Positions 1-12,421 are shown, counted from the first letter of the stretch. The stretch is 64,000 nt of DNA from Papilionanthe hookeriana x Papilionanthe teres (GCA_022702705.1 CM040421.1:60862621-60926620); one strand, 5' to 3'. Translations and numbers: made by a program. The notes: generated from the sequence alone by a model not told the origin.

Positions 1-349
1 TGCCATCCTCTCATATGAACCTAAATTCCAATTCTAAACTAGTGCCAAGATTCTACACATTGAAAGTCGATGTCCATCCATCGTTCTTATATATTCTCTA
101 CACTTTGCATTGTATCTAATTGTCTTATCTTTTACCCTAGCATGCCAAAATATTTTGAAAAAGAAATCACATGGAGAAGAAAAATAAGAAGAAGAAAGGG
201 GGCGGAGAAAGAAGGGAGATATGATAAAATATAGGGTTTTATTGGGCATTGAGGTGACATTTACTCATTTTTACCTTCCATTTAGCACATTTCTAAGCCT
301 AGATATCTTTTTCCCTCATTTATTTAGCATTTAATGAACCTTAATACCA
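1..349. other. unassigned AT-rich sequence
   Basis: No coding potential, terminal repeat or RNA gene was recognised here. The stretch ends where a decayed transposon-protein reading frame becomes visible. Confidence 0.4.
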
Positions 350-1450
350 AGGGAGGGAAACTCCAAGAAATTTGTTAGTGTTGAAGTCGCTACTCGATAT
401 AATGATTTTAAGATGTCAAAGAAACTTATTTTTGATAGAAGAATTTTTAACCTTGAGGGTAGAGTGTTTAATCATGAGTAGGAAGTGAAATAATTTTTTG
501 TATGAGATTTGGATAGTTTTGATTCCTGTTGTTAGGGAATTTTATGCAAATGTTAAGAAACAACAAGATGAGAAGGTGTTTGAGAGAAACAATTGAGTTG
601 ATTTTAGTTCTATGAAATTGAATTCACTTTTTATCTTCCAAACATCCCAAAAGATTACTTATTAATATTTTCATTGATTATTAGTTGATTAACATCATTT
701 CCTATCTAATCGATAGCCATGGATACTAGTAATTTCATGATGTCTGGATTATTAAATTTACTTCATCTATTTTGAATGTCGAGCCCAAAGCATAGCATTA
801 TTTCATATATGCCAAACTTCTCCCATCCACCAATGTCAGTGATGTGACCTATGGTAGAGCTATTTTTTATTATAATAATAAAGAGAAATCCATTGATGTT
901 CGTTATTAAATTACTCTTCCACTTCATAATATCATTAGTGAAGGGATTACGATTGGCTTAGAGAACCCTTCAAATGCTTTTTCCCTTATTTGTGAAGGTT
1001 GAAGTGAATTATGAGATCTAGGAGGAGCACATGATTCCTAGGAAGGTTATAACTAAGAAAATCATTAGCACTTACAAGAAGAACCCATTTGAGAAAAGAG
1101 AGAGTTCAACTGGATCTACACTTGCCTGACCACATCCTTCAGCTTCTATAGCTACTATTCATGTGCAATTGGACTCCATGAGTGAGGATATTGTGTTTAT
1201 GTAGTGGTGCCAATAAAATATGGGTCAATGAATGGATACTACATTGATCAACACCAACGCTGGTAAAAGTATCAGTCATAGTTTAACATGACATTAACAA
1301 ACATGTTATAGAGCTACGACTTCAATGTCGGTTCTGGATCACCCTTGTTTTCTACATTGTTACCCTTTCAACGCCATGAGAAGTCAGCCCAACCCACAGA
1401 GGATAATCATGAGGAAGATGATGATGTTGAAGGTGGTGATGGCTGATCTA
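350..1450 (+). pseudogene. decayed 'putative plant transposon protein' domain relic
   Basis: Conceptual translation in shifting + frames gives pieces typical of the domain often labelled putative plant transposon protein in plant Gypsy elements: a block ending KKLIFDRRIFNLEG (about 410-460), PVVREFYANVKKQQ (about 520-565), VDFSSMKLN (about 597-623) and DVTYGRAIFYYNNKEKSIDV (about 840-900). Several in-frame stops and at least two frame changes separate the blocks, so no protein can be made. The family is best known from Tat/Athila-group LTR retrotransposons. No LTR on the same strand can be tied to it, so its parent element is unknown. Family recognition is from memory of conserved blocks and was not searched. 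Confidence 0.55.
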
Positions 1451-2280
1451 TGTGATTATATGACTTTAGTATTGTTATCGCTTTAATCTTCTATAAGCTC
1501 TGCCTACAAGTTAATCTTCACTAGCTCAAAAGCCTCTAATTTTTTCAATAAGTCATCATAGATCAACGTGAGCTCCTCATTGCTTTCAAGAAATATGGTG
1601 ATGTTAATGGCATATAGAATAACCCCACTATTTGGCAGTAGTCAAACTCTCCATCACGGCAAATAGAGTTGCATCTAGTTGAACTAATCTTTCTCATTAA
1701 TTAAGTGAGCTTAGCTTGAGTCCCATCAAATAGGGCTTGACCAGTTAAGGATCATTAGTTACTTAGTCTTGAATAATGATCCACTAGTTTTTTTTAGCAT
1801 CTGTAAAAAAAGGATACAACACAATATAGGTGCAACAAGAAATATGAAAAGAACATAAAAGAAAATCCTCAGACACAAACAATACTGAACCTATATTTCT
1901 AGTTTCTCAACTACAGTTCTCCTATATTTCAAAACTTTTTCTTTGCGTAGCTTCCCTGGCAACGACACTAAAAGATTTATCATCACAAAAATGCTACGAA
2001 GGGGACAATCACTTCAAGCAAGTAAACATGTCTAAGTAGTAAGCAGTTTTAAAAGAGTACCACATATAGTTCCCATGAGGAAGCTTGTAAAGAAATTGAT
2101 TCGAAACAATAAAAGTTAAAGTTTACTAACTACTTCGACTTAGTTCAACGAGATCAGAAAAATATATAAGGAAAATTCTAATTCTATCAGAGCCTGCAAA
2201 AAACAAAATAAAAGAAAGATCGATTCAAAGTTCTTCAGTGTCTTTCCAAAATTAATGAGGATTGTGCCTCTGTGATTCGG
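1451..2280. other. unassigned, probably TE-derived
   Basis: AT-rich non-coding sequence following the transposon-protein relic. No motif, repeat pair or open frame worth naming was seen. Confidence 0.3.
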
Positions 2281-3590
2281 GTGTGACACCTGACTTGATT
2301 TTTTTTTGCAAATTTCTCTTACGGGATTATTGTCAACTAGGGATATTGTATTCTTCTTAAGCCTATGTCAAGGTGGCAGGAAGATTAGAAATTCCACAAA
2401 ATTAGCCTTCGCCTATCTTTCTGGCATTCTCAATTATTTCAAATCCTTGCTAATGGTTCCAAGATCCAGATTTAAATATTCCTCTTTTACTCGGATCTTG
2501 TGGTTGACCTAATTGTTCCACTACGCCTTTGTCGAAGTCATATATCACAATAGATTTTAACGTCCTAAATAGTTAGGATAGGAGTAAATGAAGACCAAAA
2601 GGTTAACTAACAACTTTTATAAAATTAAAGACGAGAAAAACGTATATGAGAAATCAAGAACCAAAATCCAAACCAAGAAGTCCATCCAAAAATTACAAAA
2701 GCAAGAAAAGTTATTTAGTTATTCATGCCTCGAGAGAAAAATAATGAAAATTTCATTGAAATAAAACTTCCATGAAATATTTTTATCAAAAAAAAAACTT
2801 ACAGCTCTTTGATCTCCTCTCTTACAAGAACATCACTCAACTTCTCTCAAAAACATCTCTCAGCAAAACAAAATAAAGAAATCTGAGAGGAGAAGAAAAC
2901 CTCTCTGAACCTAGAATCTTTCTGGAGCCACCCCTCCAAAGCTCCCTAAAAGTCTTCAATTAAATTCTTTTTATAGTTTGAGTTCCAAATCCTTCCAAAT
3001 TTAATTAGAATCCTACACTAAAGTATCTTCAAAATATAGACCATACACGAATGTGACCACGCCCGATCTGCGGCATAATTATGTTGCCCTCTGAGGTTGG
3101 GCGGCGTGGTCACATAGAGATTTGGCATGGCTACGTTGATCCCTTCAAAGTGTAGCCTTCTTCAACACATTAGGCATGACCACGCCCAAAACCAGTGTGA
3201 CCACGCTTCTCAAGTGGCATGGCCATGCCGGATCTAGGCGTGGCTATGCCGGTCAAAATTTACCATATGTTTTCTTTTTGCTCTAATTTATGTGTTAGTC
3301 CTCCTGTAACATATAAAACATAATTCTAACCTTCCAAAAGTGTAAAATCATGTTTTAAAATATAAAAATGCTCAAATTAATGCATAAAAAGTGTAAAAAT
3401 TTGACACATGTCAACTAGCAACTAAGAAGATTGATGGTTACTCGCCGGGATTTTTCACTTTTTCTTCTCTTGTCCTCCTTCCCCCCTCCAATGAATAGGG
3501 GGGCCTTGATCCCTATATCGTATTTATAATACGTAAATATTATGATTTATATATTTGATATAATTTTCTATTTTTTCTTTAATAATATTT
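2281..3590. repeat. TE-like segment with repeated gtgaccacgc / tggccatgcc motifs
   Basis: Starts beside gtgtgacacctg and ends near gacacatgtc, which resemble LTR termini. Between 3040 and 3260 it carries several GC-rich copies of a short motif (gaccacgccc, gtggtcac, gtgaccacgc, tggccatgcc) in both orientations, in an otherwise AT-rich context. Such blocks are common in plant Gypsy LTRs and leaders. No partner copy was found in the window, so the LTR reading is only a guess. Confidence 0.3.
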
Positions 3591-5410
3591 CTTTCTTTAC
3601 AACGATGCCAAAAACTTAACTCCGATGCAAATAAGAGTTCAACTGGTATATTTAAACTTTGGGATTCTACGCAAGTATATGTATCATTATCAAGTTATAT
3701 AGCTCTTTCTGATTAAGCCCTGAAATATTGAACCTACAGGGAAACTCGTAAACTTTTAATAAGAAATTATAACACAAAATCTATTTAGAAAAAGGTATTT
3801 ACTTAAACTATAGATATTATCGTAGGATTGAAAGTAAGATTTTTTTTGTAATTTTTGATATTTTGAAATAAAGTAAACATTTAACTATCTTTAATGAAGT
3901 TTTTGTAAGATAAAATAAGTATAAATAAAAGTATCTTTTTCATTATCATAAATAAGTAATAAGTATAGGAGTTCTATTGTGGAAGTATTCAAAATATGTT
4001 GTGTCAAATAAAAGCAATATTATTCTTTACCCTTACTAGAGATGCTATAAAGAACATTGGCTAGTTTAAAGTTTGAATAGTTTTGAAGACAAGTAAGGTA
4101 GAAAAGATATTAGCTCTCACTCTAGAGTTCCCTCATTTCCCTCCACCTGGGGATAACTTTTCGTATCAAAAACCTAAAACACTAAACCAAAATTTGGCGG
4201 ACTTTAGTCTGTCATCCTAAAATCCTTTAAGTCTACACTCATTAAAGTGTATTTTTCTCTTTATTTGCACTAAATTATATTAATTATATTCTCATCCATA
4301 CAATCTCATGTGATTTTTATCATTAGTTGAGTGAGATAGTACCATTATGGATCTTACATGTTCTCACAACAAATGTTGACATCTTAATTGAACAAATCAA
4401 GAAGTAAATGAAGTACAATGATTCAATCATCACAACTTATTCCAGCATTAAAGATCAATACTTTCACAACTTCCATCCAACACTTAATTACTTTCATTTT
4501 AAGGAAAAAGATAAAGAAAACTACTTAGAATTCATGGAGAAAACACAACAACAATTAATTTTAAAAGTAGAAATCATGTAGAAACACAAGAATTCTAAAT
4601 TAAAACCAAATGTGGTACAAAGATAAAGACTTATCTCAAATTCCTTTCCGCCAAACTCTTGAAGTTCCTTTGAATCTCTTCCTTTCTCTTACAAGACACC
4701 TTAGAACTGGTCGCCCAACCTTAGAGGGTTAAAATCTCTCTAAATCACTAACAAACAATAGATTCTTACTTAAAACTCTCTATCCACCTTCCCCTTCGCT
4801 AGGAATGAGATAAGTGAGAAGAGACCCTAAGTAAAAATCCTACAACTCCTTATTTAAAACAACCTAAATCTGCTCTTCTTCTCTCCAAGTCATTATTTTT
4901 ATAGTTTTTCAAAAGGTGTCTTGGCATCTCTTCAAAATGTTTCTACATTCAATAAATCTTCTAAGAGATGCCTCCTTTCAAGAGCCATTTGAATGCATTT
5001 TTCGCACCCATTATCAGTTATTCACGTTTTTACCAAGGGTTGCCTCAAACACCCCTTCAAAATTCGCCAAAATTCTTTAAAATTTCATAGTAACTACTAT
5101 GCGCTTAAGCGCGGGGTCTTTGGCGCTTAAACGCGGCCTTCTCTGTCTACTGACACTTAGGCGTCAGATCTGGGCGCTTAGGCGCCCCAGTTCATTTTCA
5201 TACCTTCTTCATTTTTGCTCCAAATTTGATCATTTTTTCACTCATTTTGTCATACTTTATTCATTTAATTGTACCTGTAAGAAAAAACACACAAATATCT
5301 TCCATTAAAGTACAATTCCTCAAAAATAGGTATAAAATGTGTACATAAATGATATATATTATAGATATATCAGGCCTATATATAGCTTTTTGGGAGGTAC
5401 ATATTGGTCT
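3590..5410 (-). mobile_element. Athila/Tat-like Gypsy LTR, copy 1 (minus strand)
   Basis: The reverse complement of this stretch matches 14.1-15.9 kb in the same order: a block ending in a captured-looking aggtacaat junction (about 5270), the GC-rich gcgcttaggcgcc motif block (5100-5190), ctctagagtgagagct (about 4110) and a terminal aagtttttggcatcgttg motif (about 3598-3616). That last motif resembles the tttttggcgccgttgccgg primer-binding region of Athila/Tat retrotransposons. Only the LTR-like part is present; no gag or pol follows on this strand. The two copies differ by many substitutions and indels, so both are old. Boundaries are approximate. Confidence 0.6.
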
Positions 5411-5727
5411 TTTGGTGCATAATTTTCTTAACCACAAGTTCAGACAGCTCATGATGAAACTTTTAAAGATTTTGATGCCTTAATGGTCTCAAATTGAGTG
5501 ATCTTAGGCTTTTTGTATTCCTTTCATCGAAACACTCGATTCAGCTATAAATAAGTCAGATTTTGAGTTTATTTAACCATTCAACTGACAATTCAAAACT
5601 TTCAATTATGTTTCAACGGTTTAATTTCGGCTTGATTGGATCAAGACTGAACCAATTTTTATATCATTGGGTTTCGATCAGTTTAACTATAAACTTATTG
5701 AAATCGGGGATCGAATGATCATGAATT

Positions 5728-5730
<3 letters not shown>

Positions 5731-5792
<62 letters not shown>
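5731..5792. repeat. (TA)n microsatellite
   Basis: About 31 uninterrupted TA dinucleotides. Confidence 0.97.
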
Positions 5793-5796
<4 letters not shown>

Positions 5797-6300
5797 AAAG
5801 AAATTTTAAACATCTTCTATTTCTATTTTATTTTTTTCTCTGACTATTATACGAATTATAGAATTCGCTTAGAAAAATATATTCTAAAACCGAAAATTTA
5901 ATCTCGAAACGCCCACAACTATTACTAAAATACATATAAGCATTTGCGGCAAGTTGAAGTTGCACTTTGAGTGTTGCATTTGGCCTTCCAAATGTGAAAC
6001 GGAGTAATTTTATCAGAAATATTTTGATATATATATTTTTTTTTACAAAATGGTACCATAAATTTATATATTTACATGATTTTCATCATTGTATATAGTT
6101 AGTTTGGAAGATCGAGTTACACCGAGCTACTGCGGTTAGGAATTAAAACTGAAGAAATGAAAAGATAATTAATTTGAATTTAACTTTCACCAACTCATAA
6201 TTAGATTGAGGCCAAATCATATGAGAAATAATTTTTTTGTTATGTGAAAGATAAAATTTTGAATTTTAATTTTTCAAAAGAAGAATTATATGAATTATAA

Positions 6301-6370
6301 CACTCAATTCCTGATGTATTTACATATCTAACACCTAAAATGTTAGATATTTAAACACAGGAATTGGGTG
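6301..6370. repeat. short foldback derived from the 240-bp MITE family
   Basis: Left arm cactcaattcctgatgtatt and following bases (6301-6333) are complementary to the right arm ending ggaattgggtg (6341-6370), with only about 7 bases of loop. Both arms match the terminal inverted repeats of the MITEs at 6567, 17810, 18243, 19033 and 20726, so this looks like a copy that has lost its whole interior. Confidence 0.75.
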
Positions 6371-6566
6371 GCTTTTATGTAAATGTTAATGATTTTATTT
6401 GGATTTCATTAAATTTTGATATGAAATGTGAATAAAAAATATTAATACTTTTTCAGATAAGTTCTATTATTTATATCGGAGCGTTAACATGGTTTCCTTG
6501 GAGAATGGTGAGAGTATCTTGGTGCAAGATTATGACAGCATCAAGTTGATAAAGATTTTAAAAGAA

Positions 6567-6786
6567 GGAAGATTTACGTACATACAACTCAATTCTTATG
6601 TAGATATTTAGTAACTAAACTTAAATTTTGTATATATTATTTTACCTATTTGATTTTTTAAAAGTTAAAATCGTGATATTAATTGTGTGATATGAAAGAT
6701 TTGTGTGGTGTAAGTGTAAAAAAGTAAGTTTAGGGGTTACATTTGTAAATATATATAGGAATTCTGGGGCATGTATGTAAATGCCC
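6567..6786. mobile_element. MITE, family A, copy 1
   Basis: Terminal inverted repeats of about 50-60 bp: the left end reads ggaagatttacgtacatac and the right end is its imperfect complement ending gtatgtaaatgccc. The flanks ttaaaagaa (6558-6566) and ttaaaaaat (6787-6795) agree at 7 of 9 positions and may be a target-site duplication, which would suit a Mutator-like MITE. The interior runs in the opposite direction to the three intronic copies at 17.8-19.3 kb. Non-coding. Confidence 0.75.
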
Positions 6787-6889
6787 TTAAAAAATGATAG
6801 GAGAGAGATGGTGATAGCCCAATGATATGACTAGATATTTATGAACTAGTGATTAGTAGATATTGGCCCCATTTAGGGTGAGGTGGGCC

Positions 6890-7420
6890 AGTGGCACGGC
6901 CTGCTGCCGTGAGTTTTCACTGTTTGGGACGGCAGTAGGCCAATAGCGTGGCACATTTATAAAAAAATACGGGCTTGGGTTCGTCCCTCAGCCAGCATTT
7001 CTCATTTTGTTTTTTACAATGGTGCTCTCATTTCCTTTGCAATTCGTCTGCCCTAACCCAAGTGTCGAACTCCTCTGCGAAGCTGCAATCTCTTGCTTCT
7101 CTTTCTCCTCTTCCTCCTCTTCTCCCGTGTTTCTCACGTAACTTGGTTTTTCTTTCTCCTCTGTTCCCCAACAGTAAGCATATTTTTAGCAACAAAAATT
7201 TCAGGAACCATTCTTTGAATGCAAGTATCCATGTGAATGCTTGTTTTACAAACAACACTACTATACAGGGGCAGAATGGTCATTTGTCCGGAAACAGCTA
7301 CAGCACAACTATTTTCAAACCGCAAAAAATAAACAGTCAGTCAGCTTTCCCGCGACAACTTCCTAGGATAGCTAAGCTACAGGCCCACAATGACAATAGT
7401 AGATAGAGAGTCGTAAAATT
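6890..7420 (+). other. gene-like fragment with hairpin, TATA-like box and short ORFs, unrecognised
   Basis: A GC-rich near-perfect inverted repeat (6898-6910 against 6929-6941) is followed by a TATA-like tttataaaaaa (about 6957-6967), and then an ATG at 7019 opening a 40-codon Ser-rich frame that stops at 7139-7141. A second frame without a good ATG stays open to 7406 (residues include PNSKHIFSNKNFRNHS and later NGHLSGNSYST). The N-terminal Ser/Leu/Phe-rich composition would suit an organelle-targeted protein, but no family was recognised and no downstream exons were found. Most likely a captured or decayed 5' gene fragment. Low confidence that it is expressed. Confidence 0.3.
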
Positions 7421-10037
7421 TTGCAACTTAGATTGATCTCTTTACAAATTATGAGTAAGACCCAATCAATTTTTTACTAAAACCGGTTCAAACTAAACCA
7501 AATTATAATTCAGTTTAATCGTTTTAGTTTTGAGCAAACCATGATTTAACTGTGGCTTTGAAATGATTAAAATTAATGTTCTACTTCAAGTTTAGAACTT
7601 TCAAATTTCATTCTCATATACTCATTATCTCTTCAAATTAAATTAGAAATTCTAAAACCAACCTAAATTAATGTTACTTGTTGAGTTTATTTTCTTTTCA
7701 ATGCGAATTTAATTCCCTATTTCTACTACTATTTAAGATTTTGGTATACTCCGTTGAAATGAAGATTTGAAATCTATTCAAATCCAAAAATCGATTTGGT
7801 ATTTTCAAAATCGAACCGAATCAAATCAACCAAATGAGCTAAATAATATACATCTCTAAATAGCCATGTTATCAAGAGTGATGATAACGACAATAACAAC
7901 ATTATTAACGTGTTGGGTTATAAGAAATGCATGAAAGATGAGATCAAAGGTGGTATATAAGCCACCTTTTGAGTTTATGTAATGTTATTATTGATGGTGG
8001 CAATCCAAGGAATGTAATTTATAAAAATATATGTAAAAAGCAACAATAAAACTTAGAATGAAAAGAAGTTAAATGATAATGGAAAATAGTGCGGGTTCCA
8101 TTTTTAGGCAAAGAGAAATGTATCAACTTTAAGATAAAAATTTCTTTAGTAAATAATTTGGCTATAGAAAATTTTGCACAAATAATTAATAATAAATAAA
8201 TAAAACTTCTAAAGATTAGCAAAAGTTTACAAAAATTATATCAATCATTGCATTCATGATTTAATAAAGATTTCTCTTTACTAATAGACTATCTTACGAT
8301 ATTTTTATTTTATTTTATTTTTTTTGAGTTGAGTGAACACTTGAGCCAAGTGTATTCAGATTATTTATTTTATTTTCAACCAATGTGATATACATTCAAG
8401 TACTTTTATTAGCTAATTAATTTTTTATTCTAATTTGACAAAGGGCCATTAAAAAAGGAATATTAATTGAGTTGTTTCACTTTAATCAAAGCTTGAGTTT
8501 GAGTATGAATTCTCAGCCCACTTATTGAGAGAGTATGTTCTTGAGTGCAGTATCGAAGTCCTTTCAAGCTTTTTAATCTGACCTCTCTCGCTTAATATAT
8601 TTATATATCTAAATATGTTACATTTATACTGCAAATTCAAGAAGCTCGTGAGTAAAGAGATCACCCACCATACTCGACAAGGACATTCACTACAAAGCAC
8701 TTACTTGTGGTCATATGTTGAAGTCAATCTAACACTTGAAGAACCAATTGCATTTCCCAATCAAATTTGTCATATACGTACATATCTTTTTCAGCTATCC
8801 CAAATCTAATCTTACTCGATCAAAACTTCACTTGGGGGAATCACAAACTGATCGAGTACTACTAAATCCTTAATTGTCAATGATCTCACACCACCTAGAT
8901 AGGGGCTTCAAAATAAGAATGAGAATAAGGAAAATAGACAAAGGGAAAAATCTTTAACTTATGAAGATGAAATAGAGAAAATTCAATATGTTCTCATCTA
9001 AAGAAGAAAAAGAGAACCCCATCCCTTTGCCTAGCCTCTCTCAAATATAGATTTGCATGGGCAGATCACCTCCATTGGTGATTATATAAATGACTAAATT
9101 ATATAAAAAATACACCAAAACAATAATAATGATGTGTAGCAGATATATAGCACATTTTAAATCGTATACTGTTATCTAACAATAAAATGAATTAATGAGA
9201 TTGTCCTAACTTGTCAATTTAGCTCGCCAAATTAATTTAGAGAACTGAATGGGTTAGTTGATTTGGTTGAGTAAGCTAATTTGAACTAACATGTCATACC
9301 GTCCAAAAGAGTCACCTGAATTCAGCAAAGCAAGTTTGTTGAATTGTCCCGCGGAATTGTTAGGATTTGATTGCCACCTTATGCATCCTCTGAATACTCT
9401 AAGAATATTCTCATTAAATCACATATTTGACTCTTAACCTGTACTTAAAACATAATCATTAGGTGTTTGGCTATTAATGTACTAAGCTTGAACCTTTGAA
9501 TCCCTCCACTAAATCCTTTGAATCCCTCCACTAAGTCCAATACTCACTACTCCAGTATTTTCACATTTTTCAACTACAATACATGCCCATTCCTAATTAA
9601 CCTACAAAGTTCCTAAACAAAAAGCTAGAAACTATAAAGAAAAATTATTATATCATGCAGTATTACACGTGAAACTTTATAGCTCTCTTACATAATTTTA
9701 TATTTCAGCTAGCACCCTATCATTAACAAAATATTGAAAATATGTACACCAACCATCCCTTTACAAGTCACAAATACTTCAATCTTTATCACCATCCTAA
9801 GCCAGTTGTGAGAAAGGTAGGCTGAGTGGTAGCTGTAGCTAAACAACAAACAAATTGATTAATTAAAACCCCACAAATCCCTGCAAATCGATACAAAGCA
9901 GCTAACAAAGACCACAATACAATGAATTTACGTGCAACGACAAGCACCAATATTTGCCTCCCGTGAACCTTCGCATATTGACAAACTCCAGCTTCACGGG
10001 CTTTCAATTTATCCCACCTCCTCTTATATCAACCAAG

Positions 10038-10038
<1 letters not shown>
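7421..10038. other. intergenic, no recognised gene
   Basis: AT-rich sequence upstream of the DIR1-like gene. A 20-bp direct duplication (tttgaatccctccactaa) sits at about 9496-9536. A 72-codon minus-strand frame at 9789-10007 matches nothing I recognise and is not called. No TE ends were found. Confidence 0.4.

Positions 10039-10077
<39 letters not shown>
10039..10077. repeat. (TA)n microsatellite
   Basis: About 19 TA dinucleotides, some 215 bp upstream of the TATA box of the DIR1-like gene. Confidence 0.95.
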
Positions 10078-10079
<2 letters not shown>

Positions 10080-10291
10080 CATTTTCTTTCATCTAAAAAA
10101 ATATTATATATTTTGTAATTATGTGCAGACAATGATGGATGAACTATTTACATCATCATAAACTCACTTAGATGTTATGTAATTTTCTGTACATACTTAC
10201 AAACTACGAAATATTTCTCAAAATCATTGGAGCATCTTTTTGCTTTCCATAAAAAATATGTAGAAATGCAATGTTAAACACTCTTCTTTTC

Positions 10292-10299
10292 TATATATA
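10292..10299 (+). promoter_or_regulatory. TATA box of the DIR1-like gene
   Basis: The sequence tatatata within cttctttt-ctatatatag lies 68 bp before the chosen ATG. That leaves a predicted transcription start near 10325 and a short leader of about 35 nt, normal for a compact plant gene. Confidence 0.6.
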
Positions 10300-10359
10300 G
10301 CAACTCATGAAAACCATCCACCCTCACACATTACATGATTAGCTTTGCAGAGATCAATA

Positions 10360-10704
10360 ATGGAGAAGAAGAACATGTCAACTTTTCCGGCACCGGCTCT
10401 CGTACTTCTAGCGGCGGCCACCACCATAATGTTGGTGGCAGCGGCAGCGGCGGCAGATAGTTGGAAGATCTGTAATATGGATAGGGATGGGCTGACGGCA
10501 TGCCGGCCAGCCATTTCGGGCTCCTCAGCCCAAAAGACGGTGCCGGAACCGTCGGATGCGTGCTGCACGGCATTGTCGCATGCGAACCTGAGTTGTCTCT
10601 GCGGCTACAAGAATTCAGGCATGCTTCCATACTTTGGGATTAATCCTGAGCTTGCCATGCAGCTTCCGGCCAAGTGCAACATTCCGCCACCCGCTAAATG
10701 CTGA
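10360..10704 (+). CDS. DIR1: DIR1-like non-specific lipid-transfer protein
   Basis: Encodes 114 residues. Residues 1-36 form a signal peptide: a basic start (MEKKN), then a long Ala/Leu/Val stretch ending in poly-Ala before DSWKIC. The mature part of about 80 residues has the eight cysteines of plant LTPs in the right order: C-X9-C, a CC pair (SDACCTAL), a C-X-C (SCLCGYKNS) and two late cysteines, the last being the final residue. CLCGYKNS and the following FGINPELA are hallmarks of the DIR1 group, which binds lipids in the apoplast and phloem and carries systemic acquired resistance signals in Arabidopsis. The start at 10360 is the first ATG after the TATA box; reading further upstream would need a non-ATG start. 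Single exon, much more GC-rich than its surroundings. Orthology to DIR1 itself, rather than a close paralogue, is inferred. Confidence 0.92.
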   Translation: MEKKNMSTFPAPALVLLAAATTIMLVAAAAAADSWKICNMDRDGLTACRPAISGSSAQKTVPEPSDACCTALSHANLSCLCGYKNSGMLPYFGINPELAMQLPAKCNIPPPAKC

Positions 10705-10946
10705 TGACCCACCGGCTCGCCCGCCCGCCCGCCCGCCCAGTCATGGATGACTAAGTTAGCTTTTATATATGTTTTGAGTTTTCCTGTTGTTTGTGTGATA
10801 TGTTGAAGTGTAATGTTTTCTACTTCTAGCTGGGCATGTGGTTATTATTATGATTTTTTTTTTTACCGTGAGTAAGTTTGTTGGACTGTATTGTTGTGAA
10901 GTGATGGCTGTTCGAATAGAGGAAGACATATGTTAGTTTAATTTAT

Positions 10947-10948
<2 letters not shown>
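10705..10948 (+). other. 3' untranslated region of the DIR1-like gene
   Basis: Begins with five GCCC units (10719-10738) just after the stop codon, then becomes T-rich. No canonical AATAAA was seen, so the polyadenylation point is not placed. Confidence 0.45.

Positions 10949-10983
<35 letters not shown>
10949..10983. repeat. (AT)n microsatellite
   Basis: About 17 AT dinucleotides downstream of the DIR1-like gene. Confidence 0.95.
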
Positions 10984-10984
<1 letters not shown>

Positions 10985-11891
10985 CATAGTAAGGTGTGTC
11001 GTATGATCGATAAGGTTGCAAAATTCGTTGTCTTTTGATGTACATACCAAGCCAAAATGAACTCGATAATATGGTATCAATAAATATAATTTGTTTGACA
11101 AAATATAGACTGTGATGCACTTTTCATATGTCAATACATCAAATAATCAAGTTAGAAACTTGATCAGGAACTGATTCCAAAAAAGGTCAATACTTCATTT
11201 CAATAAAATCATGGTAAAGAAAGTGGAGTTTCTTTGCTCTGATGACAAGAAAGTGCTTAATTTGAGTCGAATTGGACCTAAATTAAGCAATCTTACGTAT
11301 AATTAAAATTCTCTTCAAAATGGAGGTCTCAATTAGAATTGATGGGTCTGACCGACATAATTAGACAAAAGTATAATCAATGTGAACCCTTCTCGGTTAT
11401 CAGGGTAAGGAGTTCGGAGCCGACATGAATTGATTTTAAGTGGGACTGTGCCAACCTGATTTGAGAACATGATATTTTGAATGTGACAACTCAATAGTTA
11501 ACAAAGAATTATAATTTTATAAATTTTTTTTGTTAAAGAATAAGTTAAAAATTAATTAAATTTGTTTTTTTTATTTTTTTTATTTTGGGGGCTCTTACAA
11601 TGTCATCAAATCGACCCAAATCTTTTTAATTTTGGATTAGGGCTTCCTTTTATGTCAGGCTCAAGATTAACACCCATGAGGAACGTCATTCGAAATTTGT
11701 GTGTTAATAATAAATAAAAGTGCACCTTATCGGAACTAATACAATGAGTTTAGCATTACTCGGTTCCAAGTTGAAGAGCGCACTTGTCACTGACTTCGAT
11801 AATCATAACAATGCTCAATTAATATAAACATCTACCATCACTCAATTATTTTTGCTCATAATCAAAATCTCACTCACTTATCACTTGTCAC
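10984..11891. other. intergenic, no recognised gene
   Basis: AT-rich sequence without supported frames or terminal repeats. Confidence 0.4.
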
Positions 11892-12421
11892 TAGGGCTAT
11901 CAAAAAAGCTCGTTGTTCGCAAACATTTCGTGTTCGGCTCACCAGAGAGTTAGCGTTCGATTCGTTCGCTAAGCAAACGAGACGAACACACATAACTTTT
12001 TTTCATTTGGTTTATAAATGAACCAAACACGAACAGTCATGTGTTTGATCGTGTTTGAATCGTTAGTGTTCGAAATATAAAATAATTATATATAAAAAAT
12101 TTATCTTATTTTAAAAATAATTATATACTCTAAAAATTTATCATATTTTAAAAAATTAAATCCTATAAAGTTTATCTAAAAATTTATTATCATTTTAACA
12201 ATTCAAACAATTCAAACTATATAAACAAATTTGAAAGATTTCAAACAATTCAAACAATTTGAATGATTTGAACAATTCAAACAATTCAAACAATTCAAAC
12301 ATTTCAAACTAATTTCAAACAAATCAAACCGAACACGAACAGTAACTTCACAAATAATTTCAAACGAACCAAACACGAACACGAACTCTGTTCATTCGTG
12401 TTCGATTCGTTTACACCCCTA
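11892..12421. mobile_element. non-autonomous hAT-type element
   Basis: Bounded by 8-bp flanks cttgtcac (11884-11891) and cttatcac (12422-12429), which differ at one base and fit the 8-bp target duplication of hAT transposons. The ends are inverted: tagggctatcaa on the left and the complement of taggggtgtaaacg on the right. Subterminal sequence is rich in the motif cgaacacgaac / gttcgtgttcg in both orientations, and the centre is AT-rich with repeated caattcaaa units. No transposase frame. The taggggtgtaaacga terminus is a familiar one among plant hAT relics. Confidence 0.8.

Noticed and set aside
9789..10007. 72-codon minus-strand frame upstream of the DIR1-like gene (includes GVCQYAKVHGRQ)
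   Set aside because: No family recognised, no supporting promoter or splice pattern; could be an unknown small gene but cannot be supported.
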